Notes under the pieces: model-generated
What the model was told of the DNA's origin: nothing
The model's database searches: none
The model's input: only the letters and a program-made list of their open reading frames with translations
NCBI RefSeq assembly: GCF_024763615.1
Contig: NC_077224.1
Span: forward strand, 62,692,712-62,756,711
Reading direction: 5' to 3'
Source of the DNA: Phlebotomus papatasi
Lineage: Eukaryota; Arthropoda; Insecta; Diptera; Psychodidae
Length of the DNA: 64,000 nt
Made by a program: the position numbers and the translations under genes
In this document: in pieces, positions 29,425 to 42,220 of the stretch
Numbering within the stretch: position 1 is the first letter of the stretch
Layout of the letters: every line of letters begins with the position of its first letter

Positions 29425-29606
29425 ATACGCCTCAGTGATTTACAGCAACTGTGCCGAGCAATTTTGGGTGGAAAAAGTGTTTCCCTGCCATCTGGATCAT
29501 GGCCCAATGAGGCATCCAAGCGTCTGGCTGTTCTGTGCCTAAGCACAATTGGACTTCTATTTGTCCGTCTTCAAATAATGGGATCCCAATTGCCAGTTTT
29601 TACCAG
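29425..29606 (+). CDS. Tmtc3: TMTC3-like protein, internal exon B
   Basis: The exon is bounded by TTTGCAG/AT and ACCAG/GTGAGC. It encodes 60 codons plus two bases of an arginine codon. The first half (IRLSDLQQLCRAILGGKS) is a loop. Then ASKRLAVLCLSTIGLLFVRL forms a membrane helix, and MGSQLPVFTR leads into the conserved loop continued by the next exon. It joins exon A in phase 0 and the exon at 52804 in phase 2, completing AG+A. The P-x-FTRFDNPA junction across the intron matches the TMTC family exactly where expected. A 23.2-kb intron follows. Confidence 0.9.
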
Positions 29607-30479
29607 GTGAGCGCTTTTCTTTGCTATTCTTTTTATCTTTTCTTTTCTTTTTTTTGCACACGTCGTCGTTAGAATTGAAAGGCCCCTTTTGTAGGTCCCG
29701 TTACACCCACAAGAAAATGGAATATTTTTCTAATTTGCCATATCTATTCTCCTTTTCAAAATCCAATTCCCCAATAAGACACAAAAGACTATTTTTACGA
29801 AATTCTTAGTACATTCCAAAAATGAAGAACAATTATCAATTCTAGTCAAATATCTTATCCGAATAGAAGTGATGAACTTTTAGGCGTATGCCATATTGGA
29901 AATATCTTATATAAAGACTATAATTCTTGAAATTTATTATTTTTTTTTACAAAGTCTAATTTTCTACTAAAGAAAACACATTCGAATTGGAAAGTGACTA
30001 AGCACGTAAATCAATTGAGTTAATTGAGATTATTAGACATTAACCCTTTAATGACAAGACACTTTTTACAGACCAAAAATCAACAATAAAAATTTAACCG
30101 ATAAACAAAATCAATGAAACGTCTTATATCTGACTGAATAATCCAACAGAGTTTGAGTTACTCTATTAGAGATTAGAGATTACTCTCTATTAGATAAAGC
30201 AGATTTATGCACAGAATTTCTAATCGATTATCCTTAGCCCTCAGTGTATGACAGTTTATAATAAATCTGTACTGCTAAATTTTACAAGCTAAATATTCTT
30301 GAGGATCAGCCTAAGTCTATTTGGGCCCTTAGGCTTATCATGACTGAAAACCTACACGGTGAAACAACTATAACAATTTCACAAACTCTTAAAGAAAAAT
30401 AAATAAATTATTTTTATTAATCGTGTCGAGCTATTTGTATTACAAGATAATAATTTTACAATGTCATATGTCATATCCC

Positions 30480-30720
30480 GTGTTGGAAGAATCTGCTAAG
30501 TCCATTGTAGACCGCCCAGGAGCACCTTCGCGTGGTGTAAATGTTTTTTCCATGCTCCCTGAGTTGTTGGGCGAATACGGTACATTATATTAACGTTATT
30601 TTTACATGTTAAAATTGTCCAAATCAGACATTCAGATCTTTGCACCGGGCGGGACTCGAACTCACGACAACTATGAGTTAAGCCGGGAAATTTATCCGCC
30701 AAAGAGCCAACGGACATAAA
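30480..30720 (-). mobile_element. tRNA-derived SINE, family 2, minus strand
   Basis: On the minus strand a head with TCCGTTGGCTCTTTGGCGGA (about 30715-30696) is followed by GTGAGTTCGAGTCCCGCCCG (B box, about 30667-30648) and GGTGCAAA. The same B-box segment through GGTGCAAA occurs in the SINE at 31280, so they are one family in opposite directions. The 3' limit on the left is approximate and I found no target duplication. Confidence 0.6.
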
Positions 30721-31279
30721 TAACATATAGGGGAAAGGCTCATAATTTTGGACAGTTTCTAAATTTGGACACTTTGAGGGTAAAATTGGACACTAAAAAT
30801 AAATTGATTAAAATTGTGGATTTTTGTTCCAATATTTGATGAATAATGAATTCTATCTAAATCTTCGTCCCTTTTGGAAGATTTTAACACTAAATACGTT
30901 AAATTTTGAATATGATTTGAGTTAAAATTGCTTTGTTGAAAATTCAGTGTGAGCAATTACTTACGAGAAATATGACAGAACTTCGTGTTTACTTCAGTCT
31001 TATTTAGCTGTGGCGAAGTACTATTCCTCGATACTTTTAAGTGATAAGAGTTATATTATTAAATATTAAATGATTATTGTGTTAATTCACTTTAGTGGTG
31101 ATTTGTACATTTGACCTGAAGTGAGATTTGCCTTGTGAATTACGTTTTTCGTGTGAAAAATAGGAAATTTACTAAGAGATTCAACAGTGAGGTAATAGTC
31201 CTTATTTTGAACAGGTGTTTTTTCCCGAAATTTCGTGAAGTTTTAGCTTTTGTTCGAAGTTAAAAGAAATTAACAAGGG

Positions 31280-31502
31280 AGGAGTCCGTGGTGCACTTGG
31301 TAAGAGCGTGCGGATCTTGGGTGGTGTGACCCCGGCTCGACTGTCACAGTTGTGAGTTCGAGTCCCGCCCGGTGCAAATGATTGAAGCGTCTGAATGGAC
31401 ATTTATCACGAAACATTGTAAACCGAATAAAACATTTGTAAACCGAACAATGTACAAAATGGCAATAAAAGCCCAGTACATCGAAATATATATTTAAAAA
31501 AA
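31280..31502 (+). mobile_element. tRNA-derived SINE, family 2, with 13-bp target duplication
   Basis: An A-box region GTGGTGCACTTGGTAAGAGC and a B box GAGTTCGAGTCCC (31354-31366) form a tRNA-like head. A body of about 130 bp and a poly-A tail follow. Perfect copies of AAATTAACAAGGG flank it (31267-31279 and 31503-31515), proving retrotransposition. It is not a functional tRNA gene: the head lacks a foldable anticodon arm in the right place and runs straight into a SINE body. It lies in sense with TMTC3. Confidence 0.85.
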
Positions 31503-31515
31503 AAATTAACAAGGG

Positions 31516-34180
31516 TTCAGGGTTCTCCATAACAGTGAAAATGCCCTGTTTTCAGAAATGGGATATCATTCTAGTATTCTACATTCCTGCTTCCTAACTA
31601 TCACTCTCAGATGCAGACTAGGTCGATGTCAAAATATGACATCCAGTCATAAAATTGAATCCTCTTCTGGGGGAGTCTTCTATGGTATGGTAATGTGTGA
31701 AGACATGGACATCAGAGCTTGTACAAAATGGCACAAAGAGGGCTTGAACTTTATGAATGATTGGTGAAAAAGGAGAGTACTCAAAGGCTTTTTGTTCACT
31801 TACAAGTCAGTACCATAAAGAGCTTTTACAAGCGAATAATAGCTCAATTGTCCCCCCACTTGTCTTAAAAATAAAACATTGCACTTTAGGGTATCCTGTG
31901 TACTGTTTACTTTCATTTATTTTACTTTTGTATTTAGCAATGACATTAAATAAACTTACGGTCTAACGCGTATTTTTAACGTGTGACATCGCACAGACAA
32001 GTGTCATAAGGACAGTGTTAGCGTGAAAAAAATTGCAAAGAACCACTTAAGAATTCTAGCTGCAAAGTTCAATTTTATATTTCAACGACGCGCGAAAAAC
32101 CCACCAAAGCATCATCAACGCATCAAAAACTTTCCTCAGGGGTGCTCTTTGCAAAAGTTATGGAAACTCACGGAGCTTCGTGTTTCACTTAAAAGCTTGA
32201 GGAATGGTAAGACAAAAAACATAAAATACACGACACCCACACACAGCATATTATCATGGTGCTCTCGATTGTCTGCTCTATGTCTCCTCCACTGTCATGT
32301 AAAGACACCGCAGTTAAATTATGATTTAGGACCGTGGCGCGTATTCTGAAGCAAAAAAAAGCAAGAAGGATAAATTTGTATTAGCATATGGTAAGTGTGA
32401 TTCTTTCATTGAATGTGCATTTAATCGATCAACTTTAGCAAAGTTGCTGCCATATATTTCGAAATACGTGATCGACTTTCAAATTATAAAGATTATAAAG
32501 AAAAAATTATAATATTATAATCAAAAATAATATTATATTATAATCAAAAATTATAAAGAAAACTAATACAATATATATTTTTATTAATTATAGTATACAA
32601 AAGTGACCGAATATCTTACTTATTTTTACCGTTTGAAAAATACAATTACAAAAAAACGTAAAATTAATTATCAGTTAATAAAATTATTCAGGATTCCAAA
32701 ACCTTTCAATGAAATCCAGACTCTCCTCAATGATTTGAGAATTACGCTTTCTAAAAATGATTAGCTTTTGATACTGAAATCACTTTATTAGGAATTCTTC
32801 AAGGACATCGTGAAGAAACCAATGAGCGTCGGTGATATGGGAAAGCTCAGAAAAACAACGATTTTTCCCAAAGCTTTCGGCTCAGACTACAAGCCTTCCT
32901 CAGAAAAATCGTTATGAAGTAAACATATGAAGTTATACTACTATTTTCCTTTTTTATTACTCCTTAGGGATCAAATAAAGTATATTTAAAATTAATACCT
33001 TGTAAATATGAGCTCGATCTAAAATTTTTACCGGATTTGTAGCATCACAATAGCAGTGAACGTAAAAATATGGAAGCTAAAATGTACTCAAATGTAGGTA
33101 TACTGGATTTTAGTGGGTAAATTTGTGGATGGGAAATGAAAATAATATGGGTGTGAAAATGGGAAAACCCATGGGCTTTATTTAAGTTTCGCACATGACG
33201 TCATTCCCACCGTGTACAACAGTCATTTATCTCAATGGGAATAACCAAGGATATGTGTCTTCATTTTTCCTCATACACGTCTTTGGGTTACAATCCATCA
33301 ATTGAATATGAAAATGTACATTTTACATTTATTTTTCGGTTAAACTGTCAGACAATAGTCCCGTGGTTGCAAACAATGGACTCATGCAGAGTGTGCAAAT
33401 GAAGCAAATCTCATAGAGACCATACAATGGTGAAAACTTTTTAATTAGTGTTGTTGCTAAAGAATAAAACCCTGATTTTCAATTTAGTGAATTACCCCTG
33501 TAAAAATAATGTAATCCAATTATCTAACTCTTAATTGTTTGAATCTGATTCTTGATTTAATCACAACCCCATTCGAAAATTGTATTTTGCCTTCGCATGT
33601 TTATTCGATCAAATATTACATCTTGGGTTCGATAAAGCCCTAATGGAGTTGTGAGAAGATTGAGACAGTTGCCTTAGTGAATAATTTATTTGTAACTACT
33701 TTAATGTGCTTTCTATAATCAGACAAGACTTTGAATTTCACCTTGAAGTTGACTTTGAGCCACACAATATAGAGCTTTGACTCTTGAAGGCTCTGAACCT
33801 TAATAAATTGTCACATTTTTTAGGGGATAGTGAGGATTTTATTTTTCTTGGGTGGTTTATTGGGACCTACCCTCTATAATTAGGTTTCAAAACCTAATTC
33901 AACTGAATATTAATGACATTTCTTTATCTAAAATAACTTTTTAATCATTCAATTCAATATAATTTTTAATTTACTAACTAAAATAATTTGATTATCCATC
34001 TTACATTGCATTCATCATCGTATTAGAGTAACTTCCAAACTCTCGGACAAAACAATGGAAAACTCCCTTCTTCATTGTTCTTCAAACCCTTCAAACTAAT
34101 CCATTAACCCTTTAAATTGCCTACAAAACACTAGACAAATTTTCTTCAATGGCCCAAATTTCTAAAATTATATCCATTAG
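31516..34180. other. Intron sequence with one small hairpin signature
   Basis: No coding or repeat call. The 108-codon frame at 32023-32349 has no known relatives. A conserved-looking hairpin word lies at 32867-32902 on the minus strand (see findings). AT-rich near-palindromic tracts occur at 32480-32590. Confidence 0.4.
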
Positions 34181-34189
34181 TAATGGGTT

Positions 34190-34375
34190 CCGGTCAAAAT
34201 CCCGAAAGCCAAAATCCCGAACGTCACAGCTTCCCACGAAATTATTCTACACATTATCCTTCCTATAATTACATCCCTTTCAGAATTTTGAACATTCGGG
34301 ATTTTGGCTTTCGGGATTTTGACTTTCGGGATTTTGGTTTTAGGGATTGTGATTTTCGGAATTTTGGCTGCCTCC
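34190..34375. repeat. 15-bp minisatellite within a foldback repeat
   Basis: The left arm GGTCAAAATCCCGAAAGCCA, then AAATCCCGAACG, is the inverted partner of the right arm. There, units of about 15 bp (TTCGGGATTTTGGCT and variants) repeat about five times in tandem, 34288-34363. Translation of the right arm gives FRDFG repeats purely because 15 is a multiple of three. A stray related word, CATTCGGGATTTTGGTTTTC, occurs at about 59933. Confidence 0.65.
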
Positions 34376-34492
34376 GATTAGTAATACGTAGGCGATTTTC
34401 AGCCTGGTTGATGTTTAGCATGTTTGAGACGCGTTGGATTATTCTTTGATTATTTAAATAAATGTGTCAAAAAGACTAATCGAATTATATAT

Positions 34493-36420
34493 CGTCAGTT
34501 AAATCAGCATTTGTCGTAACTTAATTTTTACGATTTTGTAATACATATATATTCAGAATCGGCGTAATTATTATTATTAAATCCACTTGAAAAAAAGAAA
34601 CTTTTACAAGCTCAATAAAAATTATTTTAAACAAAAAATAACGCAAGTTCCCTTAAGTAATAAAAATTTATCAGAATTTGACGTAACTTCTATTTTTGGG
34701 GAAGTTGCGACAAATTTTCACATAAAATTTTCTCAAATATGCGTTTGCCGTAACTTGTTTTGCTCATTTACGTGGCTTGTAATTTGCAGCAAAATTGTAG
34801 TATTTCTCAACAAAACGTTCATATTAAATCATTTTAATTCAATATTTGTGAGAGATAAAGTGAGAAAAAATCCCTGCCCATCTGTCATTAATTCAAAACA
34901 AAACAAACAACGCGGCGCACAAAATTTATCCAATAAAATTTATGAAATAAATTTATTCAATAAAATTTATGAAATAAAAGCTTTTAGGGACAAGGCTAAT
35001 AGTTTAATTGACTAATTTAGTCAAATAATGGCACATATTATCACTAGAGTAATTGAAATTGATATAGGGTGGATTGTGGAAAGGGAGATACTTAAGAAAA
35101 AGTTCAATTTCAAATGCATTTTTAAGCCGTATAAATATTTATTATTTTTAATTATTTTATATCATGAGATTCCTTGTGAAATATTCTAACAGAATCTTAA
35201 CAGTTTTTATTAGAATTTTCAATAAATTAATTAGAATATTCCATCAAATTAGAAAACAACACATTTTGAAAAGATGGACAAAATTTTGGAAAGTTGGACA
35301 AAAACTTTTGGAAAGTTGGACATAGTGATATTAATGACAAAATATTATACGAAATATGTAGAAAATCAAATGTTGAGGGTTTTCTCTGTATACTTGCACA
35401 TTGGATGGTTATGCTAATCCCTCCTTTAAGTCCGTGTAACAGTTGAGGAACGCTAATTACCAAGAACATCCTGGACGTCCAATCAAAAAGAGTTTCTGTA
35501 AATTTCACAGACGCCTCGCGCTGTCCAGGAGTTGTAGCTTTAAAGCGGATGCAATTTTTAGCACATTTCAATTCTCCATCCGCCCAAATTCCTATTCCAC
35601 TTGCTTTGGGAGTTCTGTAGAGGCTCCTCTTTGTCTTTCTCCAGGTGTTTTTGCGATATTTACCATCCATTCTGTCAGAAAAAGTGGTCTTCGGAATCTG
35701 GAAATCCTTGCAGCCTTTTCCATAAGATTTTCTCCTTATCAGCTGCTAACTGCTGTTGCAACTATTTCTCCGGATACTTAAGGATCTTTGTCGTTCTTGT
35801 TAACGTGATTTCACTGCACAAAACCACCAAATTCATTCACAAAATCAACTTGTCCAAGATTTCATAAAACTTGTTCTGAAAGCAACGCGAAATTATATCA
35901 CTTTTCTATCTTTTTAAATTTAATATTTCACAAATATTTTTTATTCACCTTTTAAATGGATGTATGTCCTTCGATTTTCACTACGGACTTAATAATATTT
36001 CACAAATTATGACGAAAAATCGAGCAAAACACTTTGATATTTTCCTAGCAACTTCCATAAGAAACAGAGAAAATGATAACTACCGTGTCAAGGTTATGAA
36101 TATCACGCATGCAATACATTTTTTAAATTCTTCTTGCAAGTTACTTTTTGATTGTTTTATAACGATTTTTGCCTTTTTATCTTCTAAAATAATCACAAAA
36201 TTAGGTTTAATAATCTTTTTATTGAAAATTGAAATATTTAATTGATTTATTATCAAGTTTTTAGGGAGGTGTCTCACATTCCACACTGCTTTGTCCAGCT
36301 TTCCAAACTGTCTCGCTTTAGGCAAATTGCACTAATGCGTTTTTGTAAATTGTCGTAACTTCCAGAATCTCCATATATTGCAAGCCACGGCTTTACAAAC
36401 GATGGAAGTTACGATAAAAT
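34493..36420 (-). mobile_element. Possible DNA transposon with CGTAACTT-rich ends and a broken psq-HTH frame
   Basis: GTCGTAACTT or close variants occur near both ends (about 34512, 34681, 34750; 36350; inverted at 36406). Between about 35440 and 35780 the minus strand keeps pieces of a Pipsqueak-type helix-turn-helix. MEKAARISR in one frame is followed by IPKTTFSDRMDGKYRKNT in another, then a frame to 35227. The order resembles the HTH of the transposase at the left edge of the window. No clean terminal repeats were found, so the limits are provisional. Confidence 0.35.
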
Positions 36421-38063
36421 ATTATTGTGTTTTTTCTAACATATATCTCAATATTTAAGATTTTAAATCATTTTATAAAGATTTTCTCGAGGTAACTTAG
36501 AGTTTATTAGTGACATATTCGTATATGTAGGATAACCCTATTTCCAATTACGTCTTGTTTCTAAAGATGGGCTATAGCATTTCGATTCGTATGAAGAAAC
36601 TAAAATCAATTCACAATAAACCAAGGTAAATTCCCTAACTTATCATTGTCCTATGAAACTGAATAATTAATAAATATTTCAATAAAGGAGATCATTATGA
36701 ATATAGAGTATATACTGTGCAGATATTGAAGATATTTCATACACAATCCGAAAGTGCTCCAATATGTTTCAGAATAAAGTGATGTTCATATTTTGTCTAT
36801 AATATCTCTCCGTAGATTTGTTGATGTATGAATATTGAACTTTTGCAGCAAAGTTTAATACAAATAACACATGTTGCCCATGGAAACTAGTTCACTTCAA
36901 TGGTTTCAACTATTGTGCCAATACAACAATATTGTCTGAGATCATCTCTATAGAAACACCCCTTAGAATTCAAGTTAGAAATCTTCGACAAATACAGCCT
37001 CATTATTATTGACTTGCCTCTTGTATTAGAAATCTTGGATTACATTATAAACTAATTGATCCATTGTTGAGTATAAAAACCAGGTTCTAAACATAGGTAT
37101 GGCCTCCTAAATCTATAATTGATATTAGTATATATAAGCAGAATTGTGAAGTGTGTGAATTGAAGTGGTAAATCTGGATGAATTGCGAATATAGTGATGG
37201 GAATTGTGTTTTAAAGGATCTAACAGAGTGCATAAAGTGATTACTATGATGCATGTCAAATTTCCTCTTGTCAACAGGAACTGTCATACGATACGGAGAG
37301 TCAGACTGTGGGGATTATTAATAATCAATCATCATGTCACGCATCACGGAATCTTTAAAGAGACGTCGGTTCCTCCACAACACAACCCCATACCTTTTGT
37401 TGTGCTGTGGAGTGTTATGTGTGTTTTCTTGTGTGCAAACTTGAGATATACAGCACATCCAGGAAGGGATGGGAATCATCAAGTTGATGCGTGCAGAATG
37501 AAATTTATGTTAGGCACAATGATAAAATATTACACTTCTTTTCACATTCAATAAGATAGTCCAAAAAACCGACAGATGAACGTATCGATTTCCAACACAT
37601 TACCACCCCTATATCTACCGTATGCATATATTTATGGTTTAGCAGAGATGCTAAAGGTGAAACAATGAATTACTCTTTGCCAACGTTACCACAATCTTAT
37701 CATCTAAATCGTCTTATTTTCTCTGATCTCAGGGTGGTTTTAGCAGACAATAATAAATAGTTGTGTGTTATCGAAGAATCATAGAATTTAGCTTTACAAT
37801 ACTTTATCTTAAACCACGTTCATTCAACATAATTTATTAAAGAACATTAGTAAGGCACTAAAGATAATAGGTCGCTAGACTTTTTGCTTAGGGATTACAT
37901 AATGCGGAAAAATGGAATAATAACTAAAGTTCTTGGTTTTCGTTTTAATACAAAAAGCCGAAAAGAAATTTAATACATGGCCGAAATGTGGTTAATACTG
38001 TAAAATTCGTTATCTTACGCAGAAGAGAAAATATTTAAAAAAAAAATGATACATTCATCATAT

Positions 38064-38587
38064 TGTAGGGAAGGATAGGGCAATTCCACGTTTGCAGTAT
38101 TTCCAAAAATATAAAAATTTGGTATAATAAATTAATTAATGATAAACGTTCCGCATATTTTCAATAAGTCAATACCGCATAACAAAATAATTGGACATAG
38201 TTAATTTGTGTATAGTTCATTAACATTTGGCAAATTAGTCTTAAATATGATTTCTGCTCCATGAAACTGTCCCACTTTACCTTTAAGGTTTTTAAAAAAT
38301 AAAATAAAAAAAACGATATTTCCAAGTTTTTTGACATACGGTAAAGTGATATAAGTTGGACATAGTGTTACAAGTTGGGCAATTCGCCGATACAAGTTGG
38401 ACATGGCTTTTTTCTTGATAAATACAGTACAAAATTTGTTTTTAAGCACAAGAAACCAAATTATTAAAGCATTAAAAATATACAAATAAAAATGAAGTAC
38501 TAAATTTATCATGACAAAAAGCCCTGTGCAAATTGTACCATTGTCCAACTTGTACCACTGTCGTCCAACTTGTACCACTTTACCCTA
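38064..38587. repeat. Decayed repeat with ACAAGTTGGAC motifs
   Basis: ACAAGTTGGACA-type words occur near 38350-38405, and their reverse complement GTCCAACTTGTACCA occurs twice near 38543-38578, ending CACTTTACCCTA. The two groups can pair. Related TTGGACA words appear near 30755-30800 and 35275-35325. It probably represents a decayed inverted-repeat element, but no target duplication is visible. Confidence 0.35.
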
Positions 38588-39633
38588 TGGCATTTTGCAT
38601 TGATCATTATCGCTTTCACATTTTTTTTTAATTTAGGATTTGAATTATTTTACGTTTTCTTATTTGTCTAAGGATTTACAAGAGGAAATATTTTTTTAAA
38701 CTCAACTAATAGAAAACATAGAATGCATTCCATTCAATCGCTTTAAAGCGATTTAAGCTTTGAAAGCAAAAATTAGAGCCACATTACCAGACTAAAGCTA
38801 GAGACGATATCGTAGTTTAGTTACATTACTTATTCTACTTATTTAATTCGACAAATTAAAAAATCAAACTAATATTTCCATTAATAAAGCTGTCGGAATT
38901 TCAAATTCTTATATATTCAGATGAATATATTTTAGAAATATGCATTTATTCAAAATTGAAAATTTCTTAATATGATTTTAAAGCTATAATTTCTTTTTAT
39001 TATACGCAAATTTTCAAATTTTTTACGTATAAAAGATTTTTACGCTCTTTAATAAAATTGAACAAAACAAAATGATGTTAGGAATTTTCGTTTTACCTTA
39101 GTTTTTATGTAAAATTCTTTGAGTTTAGTTTAAACATAAAAACTCGAAGAAATTTGGCACATTAACCGTTAAGGACTAGCCCTTCATGTTCGTCCTTCCA
39201 AGTAACCCTGTTGTTTAAAATCTATTTCTAACTCAGTCAGGACTTATCTGACGGCCTTTTTAACCAAAATTTTCCTATAGAATACTTTACGATGACATGC
39301 TATGTAGACTGATTTCGACACATTGAACCATTTGAAAATCCTGAATTGTTGTTTTCTTAATACTATTGGCCCGTGAAACTGGTAACCTTATGAATTATTG
39401 ATTTTCGTAATTTAATGTAGTCAGCTGTGATATTCACGATCATTCCATATGCTTTCGTAGCCTCAAAAATCTAATAGAGCCTCTAACGAGAAAGTTCTAT
39501 ATTTGCTCCTATTTCTCAAAGTTTCCTTTATCCAAACTTGAAAAATTAATTGTCAAGACACTAAATAATTATTGACATTACACTAAAATTTTGTTATTAT
39601 TTTTAAATACTTGAAATAAATTTGAGTTTATTA

Positions 39634-39840
39634 CAGTGGTCCTATTTTATTGTCCAAACAGATTATCACTACTCACGTATTATAATATAATTTCTAATGG
39701 CCAAAACAAAACTTATTCTACGTATGGATATCATTTAAATATTTTTACATCAAAATTATTCCAACGCATTGGAATAAAAAATTACAAGAATTAAAAAAGT
39801 AGGCTTATCAGAGGTGGTCCTATTATTTTTGCCACCACTG
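39634..39840. mobile_element. Tc1-type MITE (TA target)
   Basis: TA is followed by CAGTGGTCCTATTTTATTGT on the left. On the right, TATTATTTTTGCCACCACTG is followed by TA. The right end inverted reads CAGTGGTGGCAAAAATAATA, a typical Tc1-like end, and both sides contain GTGGTCCTAT. No coding capacity in 207 bp. Confidence 0.6.
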
Positions 39841-41759
39841 TAAATAAAAATAAATGATATAATAAAACATAAATAAGTAATATAAATAAATTATCATAAA
39901 TTTATAACAAAAACATTAATTTTGAACAACTTGTTTTTCAAAATTTCAGCATTATTGCGTGTTTCTAATTTAATTTAATTTTAAGATTTTACAAAGTTTT
40001 ATTTTCAGAAATTATTTTATTAAAAATTAAAACTCTGAGTAAGAAATTATAGAAGTTTGCTTTTCTAAACTGTTCATGAAACTATTCTTGCCATAAAGTC
40101 ATAAGGATAATTTTTAATGTCTTTGATTTTTCCTTTGCGAAAAATATATGTTTATTTTTGAGATCTGACAATTTATTATTTCTGTTTCTCATTACATTGC
40201 TGAACAAATTTCACTTTTACTGATCATTTTAATTGCCAAAATCTTACCTCATCTGCCACAGCTTTCACTAGGTCGATGTAAAAGTACACTGAAATCCTTA
40301 TTATTTTAATCGATAACCTCTTCAAACACCTTTCAATGTGTTATGGAGTTTTCTTAGAGCAGCAAAGCTGCTTAGTATGGTACTTGTGGGTCTCTTTCAC
40401 AAATCCAAACATCTTTCTGCTTTGTTAACCACTTTAATTTGTTTTAAATTGCAAATGAAACTCTATACAGGTTCAAAGATTGCAAAGTTTTCTGTTGTTA
40501 ATTGAAGATTAAAAAAGTGTTGAAATGAAATTTAGGATTTTGTAGATAAAAACTAGATTTTATGTGAAAATACTTGCATCCTGGAGAGGATTTGGATTGT
40601 GAAAAGCTTTGTGAATTGAAAAAGAAATTTTCATTGGGATGTGGAAGAAAAAAAAATTGGGATAGGTGATGATGAAACAAACAAAATTGAAACGACATAT
40701 AGAATCCAGAAAGAAGTGTTTAGAAAGTATTTCAAAATCATTTTTCCAACCATTCGGCAAACACCCCAAGCTAGGAAGCAGGATATGAAAGCGGAAGCAG
40801 AGAAAAATTGTGCGGAGAAAAAGCGGAAAGAAGAATGCTACAGTGGATGGAGGACATTGGGGAGTCCTGGATAGATGGGGTATGGGGGTAAGGGTGGAAC
40901 TAGGCGAGAAGGGAATTTTTCTGGGGAGGTGAGAAGCAAAAGGAGCAGCAACTGACTCTGGTCAATGTCTATTGGAAGAGTGGGAATAAATAGAGGGGGA
41001 TGATGGAGATGGTGGTGTGGAAAAAAATTTGATGGATTGTAATTTTTTTGTTGTTATGTGCAAGAATCGTGGGGCATTGAGAAATATTTTGGCACGGCGC
41101 GATTTGAGCTTCAACCCCAGAAATTTGGTGATTTGTCAGCTGATGATGTGGTCGCTGTAGCGTAATGAATACCATTTGTACTTACCCTCCCCTGGCTAAT
41201 TGCCAAAAATTTCAACTATGTCAATTTCAATCAAATGACTGCACCAGTATTTTGCTCCCTATACTCTGCCTCATTGCCTCAGAAAGCTGACAAGTACACT
41301 CACCAGAAAAAACACCATCGAGAAAAGAGCCACATTTCCGTCCTCCATTCAAGCCTAGATCCAAAGTTTTCCTTCACACGGGGGAAGAAAAAACTTTTCT
41401 CTTTGAAATATTTATGCTGAATTTACATCTCATCGAGAGTAAAGTAAATTTATACCACAACTTTCTTCACGTCTAAAAGAGAACTTTTTTTCTCATACAT
41501 ATTATCGCGAACTTAAGAAATTTTGTAAATGTTTCTAAAGGGCGCTTTTGGTAGAACTTTCACTTGCACCTCTTCTTTGGTATTTCAACAATCACTGAAT
41601 TTTATTTCACTAGAATTGGAATGGTGCTGTCCATAAATGATTCGTTATCTTAAATTCCGTTTAGAAAGGTTTTTTTTTTAGACCTGAGATTTAGCCACTG
41701 AGTTTGGCTTAAATTATATTAAAACAACAGGCACAGAAATTATTGGAAAAATGTTTTTT

Positions 41760-42130
41760 GTTCCCTCCTCCACCCAGAGGTCATCAGCTCTATGAGCTGA
41801 TTTCGGACCGTGGCATTGCTATGTTATACATAAGGACATAACCATCACAGTGCATGGCTCGCATACTTTCGACATTCTCAGTATGAATAAAAATTAATTT
41901 AAATTGTTCAGATAGTTTACGAGGCCCTGCACTGGTCAACCCTGTCAGACCATATGCTTCGGAAACAGTCCGGCCACTAGATACCCCGCCCAGTCATTGA
42001 AAGCCCGTGGCTTCACACTTTGGAGGTAAAGAACTCAGCTAGTCCGAGAGAAACCCTCTCAACACAAGCCTACAAGCTAGACGACCTAGTCGAAACATAA
42101 GATACCCCCCGGTTCATATAAAGAAAGCCC
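41760..42130. other. GC-richer block of unknown nature
   Basis: A less AT-rich segment (for example GTCCGGCCACTAGATACCCC) stands out from its neighbours. It has no open frame, tRNA box or recognised repeat end. It could be an old retroelement fragment; I cannot identify it. Confidence 0.25.
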
Positions 42131-42220
42131 CACAACACCCACCGAACATGAAATCTCTGACATTAATTTTGTACTAATATTAATTTTGTACAAATGCGCA
42201 TTTATTCTGGTATGATTGCA

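Noticed and set aside
31280..31370. tRNA gene
   Set aside because: A and B boxes are present but the head continues into a SINE body with poly-A and target duplications.
32023..32349. 108-codon frame
   Set aside because: No recognisable similarity, no composition difference from the intron, no start or splice support.
34183..34449. 88-codon frame with FRDFG repeats as a gene
   Set aside because: Explained by a 15-bp minisatellite within an inverted repeat.
34587..35015. 142-codon frame rich in N, K and F
   Set aside because: Low-complexity A/T-driven composition and no family; repeated IYEINLFNKIYEIK reflects a short DNA duplication.
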